Of a stretch of DNA of 64,000 nt, positions 15,172-24,200 are shown piece after piece. The DNA is taken from positions 1 to 64,000 of the forward strand of contig NZ_JABBCH010000007.1 in assembly GCF_012952295.1 (NCBI RefSeq). Direction: 5' to 3'. Each line of letters starts with the position of its first letter. The stretch's first letter is position 1. The position numbers were made by a program, and so were the translations under genes. The notes below the pieces were generated by a model. It ran no database searches. It worked only from the letters and a program-made list of their open reading frames with translations, and was not told the DNA's origin. The stretch is from Crystallibacter degradans (GTDB lineage Bacteria; Actinomycetota; Actinomycetes; Actinomycetales; Micrococcaceae).

Positions 15172-16824
15172 TCATTTCAATAGACGGAAGATCTCCCTAG
15201 CACCGTCTTGGCCAAGCATCGCAATCTCATTGCGCGCCCGGGAAGCTAATGCAAGCGGCGGGACGGGTAATCGGACGTATTGCGCGTGCACGTGCACCAC
15301 TCTGTCGACCCCTGCAGCTACCAGCTTAGGCGCAGATCGAATCGCCGATGCGAGCGAGACGGAGTCAAATTTAGCGGCATGCATAACAAAGTTTCTCTGG
15401 TAGTACAGACGTCGGAAGACATCCTTGAAGTACCCTTCAATACGTGCAATGGTCCCAGCTGGATCCGCATCGATTTGAAGAACGCGCTCCGCGGACGCTC
15501 TATCTTCGAGGTGAAGGAACATGTTACTGCCATGCTCCTTCAGACTATCGAGTAACGTGCGGGCCTTGTCTGACCCTTGGGCTTTTTCAAGAGATTGTTT
15601 TAGACCGCTGTCTAAGATTTCCTGACGTATTTCCTTGCGAAGAAGATCCTCCAATTCAGCGCGAGGGAAACTGCATGCAACAACAGCTGCCAATCCGTCC
15701 GCAGCATCGATGCCAGCCGCCCCAGGGTGACCCAGCAGACCTTCGACAGCAGCCCACAGCATAGCTACCGATGCAACTGAAGAAAGATCTCTCACTGAAG
15801 ATAAGAGTCCCAACGCGTTATCTAGCTGAGCATCGAGAGTGTCAGTGTAGAGACTGTGCCGATCCAATGAAGGAACGATCATGGGCTTGGTCCCGAAATA
15901 GAAGTCTCGAAGTTTTTTGTTTGTGCGATCAAGGACGATAGGACTGAACCCGAGCGCTCTGGTGACACCACGACCCACCGTCGCCCGCTGTTCGATCTTC
16001 ATCAGTCGCTCATGAAGTTTTGAAGTTGCCGCGTGTGGATCTCTCGCTTGAAAGCTGAGTTCTATAACTGCTGCTGAATCTTGCGAGACAATCCTATGGA
16101 AGACGTTGGCTTTGGGGCCAGCATTGGGAATTTTAGAAGCTTCTTCACGGAACTCATCAATGTCCAAAAGCAAGTTTTGAAGGCTAGCTACCTCACGGGC
16201 ACGGTTTCCGGATTGAATAGGTACTGCGAATGAATAGGTATTTTCAGGTTCGCGGCACATTTCGTGACCGCGCAGAATGACCGTTTCAAGGGCCTTTGCG
16301 GTCGTGGTCGCAAGAGTAGCCTTGAGAAAACCATGTAGGTGTTTTCCATCAAATCCGTCGTCCAACATGTGCGTCAGTACTAGCCTGGCTGTCTGTTCGA
16401 CAGTTCCAGATGTGAGCTCAGCAGTAGCGACGTGAGTATTCCAACGGCTTAGATAATCACGGCTGGCCCTTAGCGCGAGCTCTTCAATTTCTGTAGTCAG
16501 CACGATTCCGGCAGATTTAGGAAGTGTCTTTTTTGGCGGCGCCAGTAGCTCCAACTTTTGCGCCAGGAGGTCCCGTACGGCTTGAGCTCCGATTCCTACA
16601 TCCGCGGACACCTGGCTTCGACAGCGCTCCGAAACGTACTCGAGAGCGTGAGAAGAGTTGATGGCGCCACTCCATGTAGCTTGTGCACACTCAAGGACTT
16701 CGCGAACTGACTGAATTGTTCCTAACTGCCAGAGCGATCGATTCCAAGGCGAGCGGACGTCGATTAGTTCGATCATCCTCAGGACGACCGTCTCTTGGAG
16801 GGTGTTTTGTTGTGCGACGTTCAT
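15172..16824 (-). CDS. HEPN-motif protein associated with the TerB/ATPase/helicase operon
   Basis: This is a 550-residue, mostly helical protein of no family I can name with certainty. The C-terminal quarter resembles Apea-like HEPN domains: an acidic helix with WAAVEGLL (357-364), a variable helical insert, and YYQRNFVMHA, giving the R-x4-H HEPN motif at R477/H482. HEPN proteins with this motif are often metal-independent RNases used as effectors in abortive infection and toxin systems. The N-terminal 350 residues show no recognised motif and may sense or regulate. GAGGA lies about 10 nt before the ATG. It is downstream of, and in the same direction as, the helicase gene, separated by a hairpin. 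Codon use and GC are lower than in host core genes. The effector role is inference. Confidence 0.75.
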   Translation of the reverse strand: MNVAQQNTLQETVVLRMIELIDVRSPWNRSLWQLGTIQSVREVLECAQATWSGAINSSHALEYVSERCRSQVSADVGIGAQAVRDLLAQKLELLAPPKKTLPKSAGIVLTTEIEELALRASRDYLSRWNTHVATAELTSGTVEQTARLVLTHMLDDGFDGKHLHGFLKATLATTTAKALETVILRGHEMCREPENTYSFAVPIQSGNRAREVASLQNLLLDIDEFREEASKIPNAGPKANVFHRIVSQDSAAVIELSFQARDPHAATSKLHERLMKIEQRATVGRGVTRALGFSPIVLDRTNKKLRDFYFGTKPMIVPSLDRHSLYTDTLDAQLDNALGLLSSVRDLSSVASVAMLWAAVEGLLGHPGAAGIDAADGLAAVVACSFPRAELEDLLRKEIRQEILDSGLKQSLEKAQGSDKARTLLDSLKEHGSNMFLHLEDRASAERVLQIDADPAGTIARIEGYFKDVFRRLYYQRNFVMHAAKFDSVSLASAIRSAPKLVAAGVDRVVHVHAQYVRLPVPPLALASRARNEIAMLGQDGAREIFRLLK

Positions 16825-16866
16825 CCTATATAGTCCTCACTAAGGCCATTGCCTAAAGATCTGACA

Positions 16867-16898
16867 GACGGGAGCCGCCCTTTGGGGCCGCTCCCGTC
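16867..16898. terminator. hairpin between helicase and HEPN genes
   Basis: GACGGGAGC (16867-16875) pairs with GCTCCCGTC (16890-16898), and an inner GCCC/GGGC stem extends it. A TTTA follows on the plus strand and no clean T tract on the minus strand. It may attenuate read-through from the helicase operon into the HEPN gene. Confidence 0.55.
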
Positions 16899-16994
16899 TT
16901 TACCTAACTGACTCAGCTGCATTCAGCCTATCCACGATTCACGAGTGTGTTCTGTTGCGGAGAACCAGTACTAGGTTGGATGACCCATGTGAGG

Positions 16995-19910
16995 TCAAAA
17001 CGGTGCTTCAGTAGGCATGCCTCTGCCGGAGGGCGAGTGCGACACCGGAAAAGGAAGAGCGGCGAAAAGATCCGAACCGCCAAGTTCGTTGCTTCTTGCC
17101 AAGTAGGCCATTAATACCTGTGCCGTTGCTGTCGCATCGGCCAGTGCGGTATGTGCCTCTCCTGCTTCTATGTTCAGTCTTTTGCAGATTTCGGCAAGCG
17201 TGGCGGGCTGGCCCGGATCGAATTGCTTGCTTAGCTGCATGGTGCACAGTGTGGGCCAAGAGGGGGCCTGCACTCCGGCGCGTTCGAATTCGCTGGTTAG
17301 GAAGCTGATATCGAAAGCAGCGTTATGGGCTACTACCACGGCTCCAGCTAGCTGTTGGGCGATTTCGTCCAGCACATCGGCAAATCGAGGAGCGGAAACA
17401 ACATCGTCAGGGTGGATTCCATGGATATGGACTGGTCCGGTCGATTGATCCGGATTGATTAGCGTTGACCAGGTGCTGTCGATGACCCCTGCCGCGTCGA
17501 GCCGGACGATCGCGATTTCCACGATCCGATTTTTTTGTGCGGAGAATCCTGTTGTCTCGACATCCACGACGGCGAAAGGCGCCGTACCACGTTCAATCGA
17601 GGGGTTGTAAAGAGGGAAGTACATACTCTCCGGGACAGGAACTGCTGAACTCTCAGGGTGGGCGCCAGACGCTTCAGCGAGGCGTCGAAGTACCGGCCAG
17701 GTCGTGTCGACGTCGAGGGAACTTGCCGCGTAGGACAGGGTGAGCAGGTCATCGTCCAGATACATGTCATGCTTGTCCCTGCTTTTCACAGCGACGTTTT
17801 TTGCCAGAGCGGCTGGTTCTGGTGTTTCCGACCCTGCGAGTTGCCTTAGCAGGCTGCCCAATTGTTGAGGTGATGTCTTCCGCAGATTCAAAGCCACGCC
17901 ATCGAGACTTACGTCGAGATCAGATGCCGTGAGCAGAACATGCAGGGTGTTCATGATCCGGTCACCGGCCCAGGGGAAGAGGATCGTGTCCTCGCCCCAT
18001 GTAATTAGCGGTTGCTTTGCCAGATTCATTCTCTTGTATGCGGCCCTTCCCTCGGACAGCAGGGTTTGTGCGCTGTGGTCGAGGTAGGCGGGAACATCGT
18101 CTTCTTCATATAGACGACGCATCCGCTGGCGTATGCCGTCGGCGATCACAGCGCCACCGCCGGAAAAGGCCGGAGGTCTTCCGCCACGGGCTTGGGCGAG
18201 GTCAATTACTTTGTTGGCTGCGTCTACGTGCAGGACGCGCCAGCGCCGCCCGGCGAAAATCAGAAGATTTCCTTCGATAACGGGGTGGTCGATAGGGATG
18301 GATCCAAGGGTGCGCCCGGAGGTGATGAGGCGGTACTCCTCAGTGGATTGGAAGGCGCTGTAGAAGCTGTAGTGATTGATGAGCCGCTCGCCAACGCTCC
18401 CTGGAAGTAGTGTTCCATCCGAGGCCTGCATGAGGAGGTCTTCCTCGCCCAGTCTCCGAAGCAGTCTGACGAACATGGGCCGGTCGACGTGGTTGAAAGG
18501 TCCCGCCTCGCAAAGGGCGCTGTAAATTTCAGCCGCAGTTGCGCCTCCGTGCTGGGCTATCACGGACAGCACTTGTTGGATCAGCGTTGAGAGGTGTAGC
18601 CCATTGGTGTTCGGCGGTTCGTACCATCTTTCAAGCAGCAACTCTACGGTCGCCACGATCTCGAACGTCTGGGCACGGAGCTGGTCCACGGGAGGTGTCC
18701 GGTGATCCACGGTATCCTCCGAAACATATAGCCGGAGCGTGGCGGCGCCTCCCCGCCGTCCTGAGCGGCCGAGTCGTTGCCTAAGCGCCGAAACGCTGCC
18801 GGGGGACCCTATCTGGGCGACCGTGTCGGCCGTTCCGATGTCAATGCCCATTTCAAGTGTCGACGTGCAGACCGCGGTGGCGGGCGTCCCCGGAACCCGG
18901 AGCCGGGACTCAACGTCCTCGCGGAATTCCTTGGACAGATTCCCATGGTGGGGGAAGAATTCATTGGCTACGCGGTTGCGATCGCTGATTTGTTTGAGGA
19001 GGTCAGCGTAGGTCTCTACGTTGGCGCGTGAATTTGCGAAGACCAGATTGTCCTGACCGCGAAGATTCCGGAAGAGGTGTTCCGCGATGGCTTTTTTGTC
19101 AACACCAGCATCACATTCTTCCTCAGCGGCCGCATGGGCCGGGTCGGGGCTGGAGCCGATGTAGCCGCGCAGCTGCATGCGCAATTCTGCTTTGTCATCG
19201 CTGTCTTCACCGATCAGGTGAACAGAGGCTCCCTGTTTTGGGCGCAGGAACTCCGCCGCGACGGACAGGTCGGCCAACGTGGCTGAGAGTCCGATGCGCG
19301 GGATTCTACGCCGGAGAGCGAGTTCAACCCGGTGCAGCAGGGATTGGAGTTGTGCTCCCCGTTCGGTTCCGATGAAGGAGTGCATCTCGTCGATCACAAT
19401 GTACTGAAGCCCGTTCAGTATCCCCGGAAGGCGGGTTCCTTGGGTGATGAACATGGCTTCGAGGGACTCCGGCGTGATAAGCAGCAGGCCGTCAGGTGTT
19501 TCCCGCAGGGCCCTGCGGGCGCCCCCGGTAACGTCGCCGTGGCGGCGGTGTACCGGGATGTTGATGCTTTCGGCCAGACTTCCAAGCCGCTCGTATTGGT
19601 CGTTGATCAAGGCTTTCAGCGGTGAGAGGTAAAGTGCCTTGACGCCGGACGGCAGCGGGCCGTTGTCCTGTTGCTGGGCTAACGCGGACAGGATTGGTAG
19701 CCACGCCGCTTCGGTTTTGCCGCTGGCGGTGGCGGCACTGATGATGACGTCGGTGTCCCCCCGCAGGATGGGATCCACTGCTTCCGCCTGGGTTGAGCGC
19801 AGCTGTTGCCACTTCTGGGCCCAGATCCAAGCCTGGATGTGCTTGTGCAGGCGTGCGAACGCAGTTGCAGGAGCGTTCACTTCGTCAGAGTTTGAAGACC
19901 GAAAGATCAT
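16995..19910 (-). CDS. Lhr-like superfamily-II helicase fused to a C-terminal DEDDh exonuclease
   Basis: This is a 971-residue protein from the ATG at 19908-19910 (ATGs at 19922 and 20006 are possible; the latter adds a Pro-rich leader that only mirrors the overlapping gene). The helicase part has Walker A ATASGKTEA (60-68), TPESLEAMF, DEMH (174-177), SAT (209-211), STLEMGIDIG and QRLGRSGRRG, the arrangement of Lhr-type helicases and BREX type 2 BrxHI. A winged-helix and Lhr-like middle follows. The last 190 residues are a DnaQ-type exonuclease: DVET (D783, E785), HNAAFD (D867) and HTALAD (H920, D925), a full DEDDh set. It should unwind and degrade 3' ends. Its 5' end overlaps the ATPase gene by 26 nt. 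Third gene of the TerB-ATPase-helicase operon. Confidence 0.9.
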   Translation of the reverse strand: MIFRSSNSDEVNAPATAFARLHKHIQAWIWAQKWQQLRSTQAEAVDPILRGDTDVIISAATASGKTEAAWLPILSALAQQQDNGPLPSGVKALYLSPLKALINDQYERLGSLAESINIPVHRRHGDVTGGARRALRETPDGLLLITPESLEAMFITQGTRLPGILNGLQYIVIDEMHSFIGTERGAQLQSLLHRVELALRRRIPRIGLSATLADLSVAAEFLRPKQGASVHLIGEDSDDKAELRMQLRGYIGSSPDPAHAAAEEECDAGVDKKAIAEHLFRNLRGQDNLVFANSRANVETYADLLKQISDRNRVANEFFPHHGNLSKEFREDVESRLRVPGTPATAVCTSTLEMGIDIGTADTVAQIGSPGSVSALRQRLGRSGRRGGAATLRLYVSEDTVDHRTPPVDQLRAQTFEIVATVELLLERWYEPPNTNGLHLSTLIQQVLSVIAQHGGATAAEIYSALCEAGPFNHVDRPMFVRLLRRLGEEDLLMQASDGTLLPGSVGERLINHYSFYSAFQSTEEYRLITSGRTLGSIPIDHPVIEGNLLIFAGRRWRVLHVDAANKVIDLAQARGGRPPAFSGGGAVIADGIRQRMRRLYEEDDVPAYLDHSAQTLLSEGRAAYKRMNLAKQPLITWGEDTILFPWAGDRIMNTLHVLLTASDLDVSLDGVALNLRKTSPQQLGSLLRQLAGSETPEPAALAKNVAVKSRDKHDMYLDDDLLTLSYAASSLDVDTTWPVLRRLAEASGAHPESSAVPVPESMYFPLYNPSIERGTAPFAVVDVETTGFSAQKNRIVEIAIVRLDAAGVIDSTWSTLINPDQSTGPVHIHGIHPDDVVSAPRFADVLDEIAQQLAGAVVVAHNAAFDISFLTSEFERAGVQAPSWPTLCTMQLSKQFDPGQPATLAEICKRLNIEAGEAHTALADATATAQVLMAYLARSNELGGSDLFAALPFPVSHSPSGRGMPTEAPF

Positions 19911-21297
19911 CGTCGCCGGCATCGTTCGGGGGATTCGGAATCTGGGTCTGGACGCCGGCGGATCCGGTTGCGGGTGGCTCTGCGACGTTCCGGGCTGCCG
20001 ATTCACCGCCGTGGTCAGGGAGCTTCAGCGGTGCGAGATCCGGGTTCGATTCTCGCTCGAGCGTGACGCCGGAAAGCAGGTCCTGCCACCTTTGTTCGGG
20101 GTTCTGCTCCAGCACTGCCAGAAGGTCCAGGAAGCCCTTGATCGTGTTGCGGGGCGTCCGGAAATAAGCGTCTCCAATGCGTTCGGCACAGTGGTTCATA
20201 TACTCAGCGATACCCTCGTCGCTGATGAGATATGCTGATTCGTCCCCGGCAGCCTGCACATGTCTGAGCTTGGTGAGCAAGACATAGAAGTCTTCCGGCG
20301 TCAGGCTGGCCAGGCGCAGCACTGGTCCCGAGTAGTCCACGAGTCCATCGACCGCGTAGCTGTTCTCTTCCAAGCGTGATTGCAGAGCAGCGTATGAATA
20401 GAGTCCACGGCGCGGATCGAGGAGGAAATCGGGGGTCCCGCCAAATATGAACCCCAGCCCCGACGCTGATCCCTGGGTCGAGTCATTCAGGATCCTCAGG
20501 ATCTGCTCGTAGTTCGAATTGCGGGCCTGGCTGTTTGCCAGTTTGTAAAGATTCACCATCTCGTCCAAGCAAATGAGGATCCCGCCGAAGCCGGCAAGAC
20601 GGACGAACCGTGCCAGGAGCTTGAGCTGGTCGTAGAAATTGGCGTCGTCCACGATGGTTCGCACGCCCAGAGCGATGCGCGCGTCGGTTCGGGTGGTAAA
20701 TTCTCCGCGCAGCCATCGGACGGCGTCCGACTTGAGCTGTTCGTTACCGCTGTCGTGTCCCTGCCAGTACTTGGCGACGACTTCTGCGAAGTCATAACCG
20801 CCGGTGAGTTCGGAGAGCTCGTCCAGGTTCCGGCGGAGGATATCTTCTACGGCCTCGCCGGAGGTGCGGGATTCGGTCAGTGCATGGGTGACGAAGCGCT
20901 CGACAACGCTGGACATTGCTCCGCCGTCGGGTTTGGCACGGGTGGACATGTTCCGCATCAGCTCCGAATACAGGCTCCGGGCCTGCCCGCCGGTGGCGTG
21001 CAGACGCCGATCAGGGGACAAATCGGCGTGGACCGTGACGAGCTTTTGTTGGAGGGCGATGGAGCGGACAACGTGAAGGAAGAAGGTTTTGCCTGATCCG
21101 TAGTCGCCGATGATGAAGCGGCTTCCGGAGCCACCGTCATTGATACGGCTGATATCTGAGAGCAGGGCCTGGACTTCGTTGGCCCGTCCTACCTGGACAT
21201 GCTGCTGGCCCAGCCGTGGGACCACACCGGCGCGCAGGGACTGAAGGAGCGAGTCGCGTTCACGAGGCCGGATGGTGGCGAGCGAAGACGTGGTCAT
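19885..21297 (-). CDS. BrxD/DUF2791-like P-loop ATPase
   Basis: This is a 470-residue STAND/ORC-like ATPase. GSRFIIGDYGSGKTFFLHVV contains Walker A (64-71) and LICLDEMVNL gives Walker B (D245, E246); IFGGTPDFL follows like a sensor motif. This set matches the DUF2791/BrxD group of BREX type 2 and related DNA-processing systems, where the ATPase is paired with an Lhr-like helicase. The ATG overlaps the TerB-protein stop as ATGA, and the 3' end overlaps the helicase gene, so the three products are made in coupled amounts. The tail (about 60 residues, Pro/Gly/Asp rich) is likely disordered. Probably an NTP-driven loader or switch for the helicase. Confidence 0.88.
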   Translation of the reverse strand: MTTSSLATIRPRERDSLLQSLRAGVVPRLGQQHVQVGRANEVQALLSDISRINDGGSGSRFIIGDYGSGKTFFLHVVRSIALQQKLVTVHADLSPDRRLHATGGQARSLYSELMRNMSTRAKPDGGAMSSVVERFVTHALTESRTSGEAVEDILRRNLDELSELTGGYDFAEVVAKYWQGHDSGNEQLKSDAVRWLRGEFTTRTDARIALGVRTIVDDANFYDQLKLLARFVRLAGFGGILICLDEMVNLYKLANSQARNSNYEQILRILNDSTQGSASGLGFIFGGTPDFLLDPRRGLYSYAALQSRLEENSYAVDGLVDYSGPVLRLASLTPEDFYVLLTKLRHVQAAGDESAYLISDEGIAEYMNHCAERIGDAYFRTPRNTIKGFLDLLAVLEQNPEQRWQDLLSGVTLERESNPDLAPLKLPDHGGESAARNVAEPPATGSAGVQTQIPNPPNDAGDDDLSVFKL

Positions 21298-24200
21298 GAA
21301 AGAAGCTCCTGTAGGGCATAGGCGTTGACTGTTAAGGTTTCCTCGCCTTCGATGAGGGGCTCGTCGGAGGCTTCAAATGCTGCTTCATTCAGGGTGTCCA
21401 AGGCGCCCTCAGGAAGGAGGCCGTGCAGGGCGGCCAGATCCTGAAATTCATTCCAGCCGAGTTGTTCCATCCCTACCAAGGCATGCACGACCATCGAATG
21501 TGCCGGGTCGAGACCGCCAACTGCGTCGGCCGGCGAGAACTGCTCTTGCGCAACTCCAGGCTCGGATTCTTCCGGTGCTTCTATGTTGGCTGTGGGCTCT
21601 TGCTTTTGTAGGTCTTCGTCGAAGATTCGTATCAGTAGATGAGATACCGCAGCGGTCTCTGCCATTTTTGCCTGGATGACCGTGGGGTCCAGGGCAAACC
21701 CGCTCCCGGTCTTGGCTGGGGAGGCGACGGAACCTGCCGGGCGCGGAGGTATCGGGTAGCCGGCATCCGCCTCTCCTGCCGGGCGAACCGTCACGGGCTG
21801 CGTCGCTGGGCTTGATCCGGCAGCCATCACGGCATGGATTTTGCTTGAAACCGTTGAGCTATCGAGGCCGAGCAGCTTATAGATCTTCTGCAAAGTGGTG
21901 ACCTCAGCAGGCGCAATATGTCCGTCGGCAGCAGCCAAGGTGACAAGCATGTCCGCCAGCGATGCCCTTTGGGTATCCGTGAGACCGGTGAGGCGTTTGG
22001 TAAGGCCCGTCAGTTTCACCTCTGTCGCCCCAAGCCACTGCAGATGTGCTTGCAGGCGGGTTCGTTCAGGAACTGTCAGCTGCAGGGATGATTCCAGATG
22101 GGCCGTAAGATGATCCAGCTCCGCGGGAGCGACATGTCCGTCCGCGGCGGTTACAGCCGCTGCCAAATGCACCATCGTTAATGCGGTGCTGTAGGCCGGC
22201 GTCGGTGAGTGCGGGCTGCCGGGCTGACTGCGGAACAGGAAAACAGGAGCCTCGGCCGCAATCGTGGGGCCCCCGAACCGGACATCAGGCTCCATACCTG
22301 CACCAAGGCTGGCCAATAGTGTGGCCAGGTTTACCGTGTCCGGTTTGCTGAGCTTGTCGGCACTCCCGGAAGGCCAGTGGTCAAAGAGCTCCGCCCCGGA
22401 AAGCAGCGCAGTATCGGATGCCGCAAGTTTTCCCGACACCCAGTCCCGGAAATCACGGACCGCTCCCGTGTCTTCGGCGATCAGGTCCGGCGGTAGTAGT
22501 GCAGCGGCTGCCAGGGTTCCACCCCTGTCCGGGTTACGCCCCAGCCACCGGCTGTAAGAGTCCAATTCTGCCGTAACTTCCTCAAACAGCGCGGAGAGTT
22601 TCTTGACCGGTGCCTGCTGCGCAAACACATCCGGTATGTGACTCATGGTCAAGTCCACCGAACCAATTTGGGAGCTCGCCGTCCGGTAGTTGAGTTTCAT
22701 CCTGGATTTTCCCGGCCTGACTGTAAAACCTTCCGCGTATTTCTGTCTGTATCTGATGTGGAACAAGCGCGTAAATTCCTGCGGGCAGCGGGTGACCGGA
22801 GTTCTAACCGTTATCTCGGGATGGAACCACGCCCATGCAAGCGCCCACTCTGCCGGGACCGGCGTACCATCGGCGGCAAGATCGCCCAGCTGGACCTTAA
22901 GACCGATGGGAACGAGCCATCGAGACTCCGTCAACGCCGGAGGTTGGGCAGGAGCTGCAGTCGGCGCCTGCAGCATAAGGAAGTCGATAGCATCAAGGAA
23001 CTGGGACGCATAGCTGGAGAATGAGCCGCTGCTATCGCCGTATAAGCGGAGCAGGTCAACCATCTCGGCGCGGATCTGTACAAGTTCTCCTGCCAGCTCC
23101 GGCTGGGCCGCGATATCGACAAGGACGCGCCGTTCGAGCCCGTACATAAATAAGAAGACATAGCCGATCGGGATGTCCGGGATCCTTCGCCCCTGGGCGA
23201 GCCAGCCGAGGTAGGCGGCTCTTCCCGCTGCGGTAATTTCCGCGTAAGACGGCCAATAGCCCAGGCACTGCCCGGACCAGTCCGGGTTTTGCAAGTCGAT
23301 GCGAAGCGAAGGATTGATGAGTGAAGGCTCGGTGCCGCCGCGAGGCGACGAGAGCGTTCTGCCGGCATAGACCATCCCGGGCACCCGGAGCTCCCGGTCA
23401 ACCTGAACCGACTCGTTTTGCCCGTACCACCGCGCCTTGTCCAAGGAGCCAGCTTTGGGTCGCGGTGCCCCACCTGCAGGTGCGCTGCCCTTAACGTCTT
23501 CTTGCCTGCCCGACACCGTGGAATCCAGCGGCATCGATTGAGAACCGGGATACAGAGCCGCCGGCGGCGTGACTGGCATCGTGTCCCCGCCGGCACGGCC
23601 TCGTTCGGGGAGGGCTGAGCGGCCCCGCAATTGCGCAGCGAAATCCTTGGCTGAATCCGTCTGCGACAGTTGAAGAATCCAGCGGAAACCCGAGGACGTC
23701 GTCAGCAGAACGTCCATATATCTCATGACGGGCAGAACGGGATTGTTCTTGAAACGGCGATCCGGCCCGCCTTGCTTGTTCACGTACTGCCAGGTCGTGC
23801 CAACCTGAATGCCATCCGAAGGAACAGCTCCGGGAGACTCAATAAATTCGATGTCCCGCTCAAGAACCTGCAAGGCGTCGTAGCCGAAGTCAGTGAACAT
23901 CCCCTTTTCGGCGACCAGAATGCGGTCAGGCAGAAAGTAGATCGAGGAGTGACCTGAGGTTACCCCTGGCACCGCGATGTTAGTGACCAGCTCCTTGGGG
24001 CCTTGATCGGAGAACGAGGCGCCCGCCCTCCGAACCAGTGATCCGGCACCCGCGTTAACCTTCTGCTGGTGGCCCCCGTTGAGAGACCCTGATTCATTCA
24101 CCCGCCAAAGCCCCTTCGACTGTGCCACATACTGCCCGGCATCAACGAGAGACTGAAAGCGTTGCGCATATTCGTCGTCGACGTCATAAAAAACGACTGC

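Noticed and set aside
19911-20006. Longer N-terminus of the helicase from the ATG at 20006
   Set aside because: The extra residues are Pro/Ser/Arg-rich and coincide with the coding end of the ATPase gene; the conserved helicase region begins after the ATG at 19910. No clear Shine-Dalgarno distinguishes the starts, so this is a judgement.
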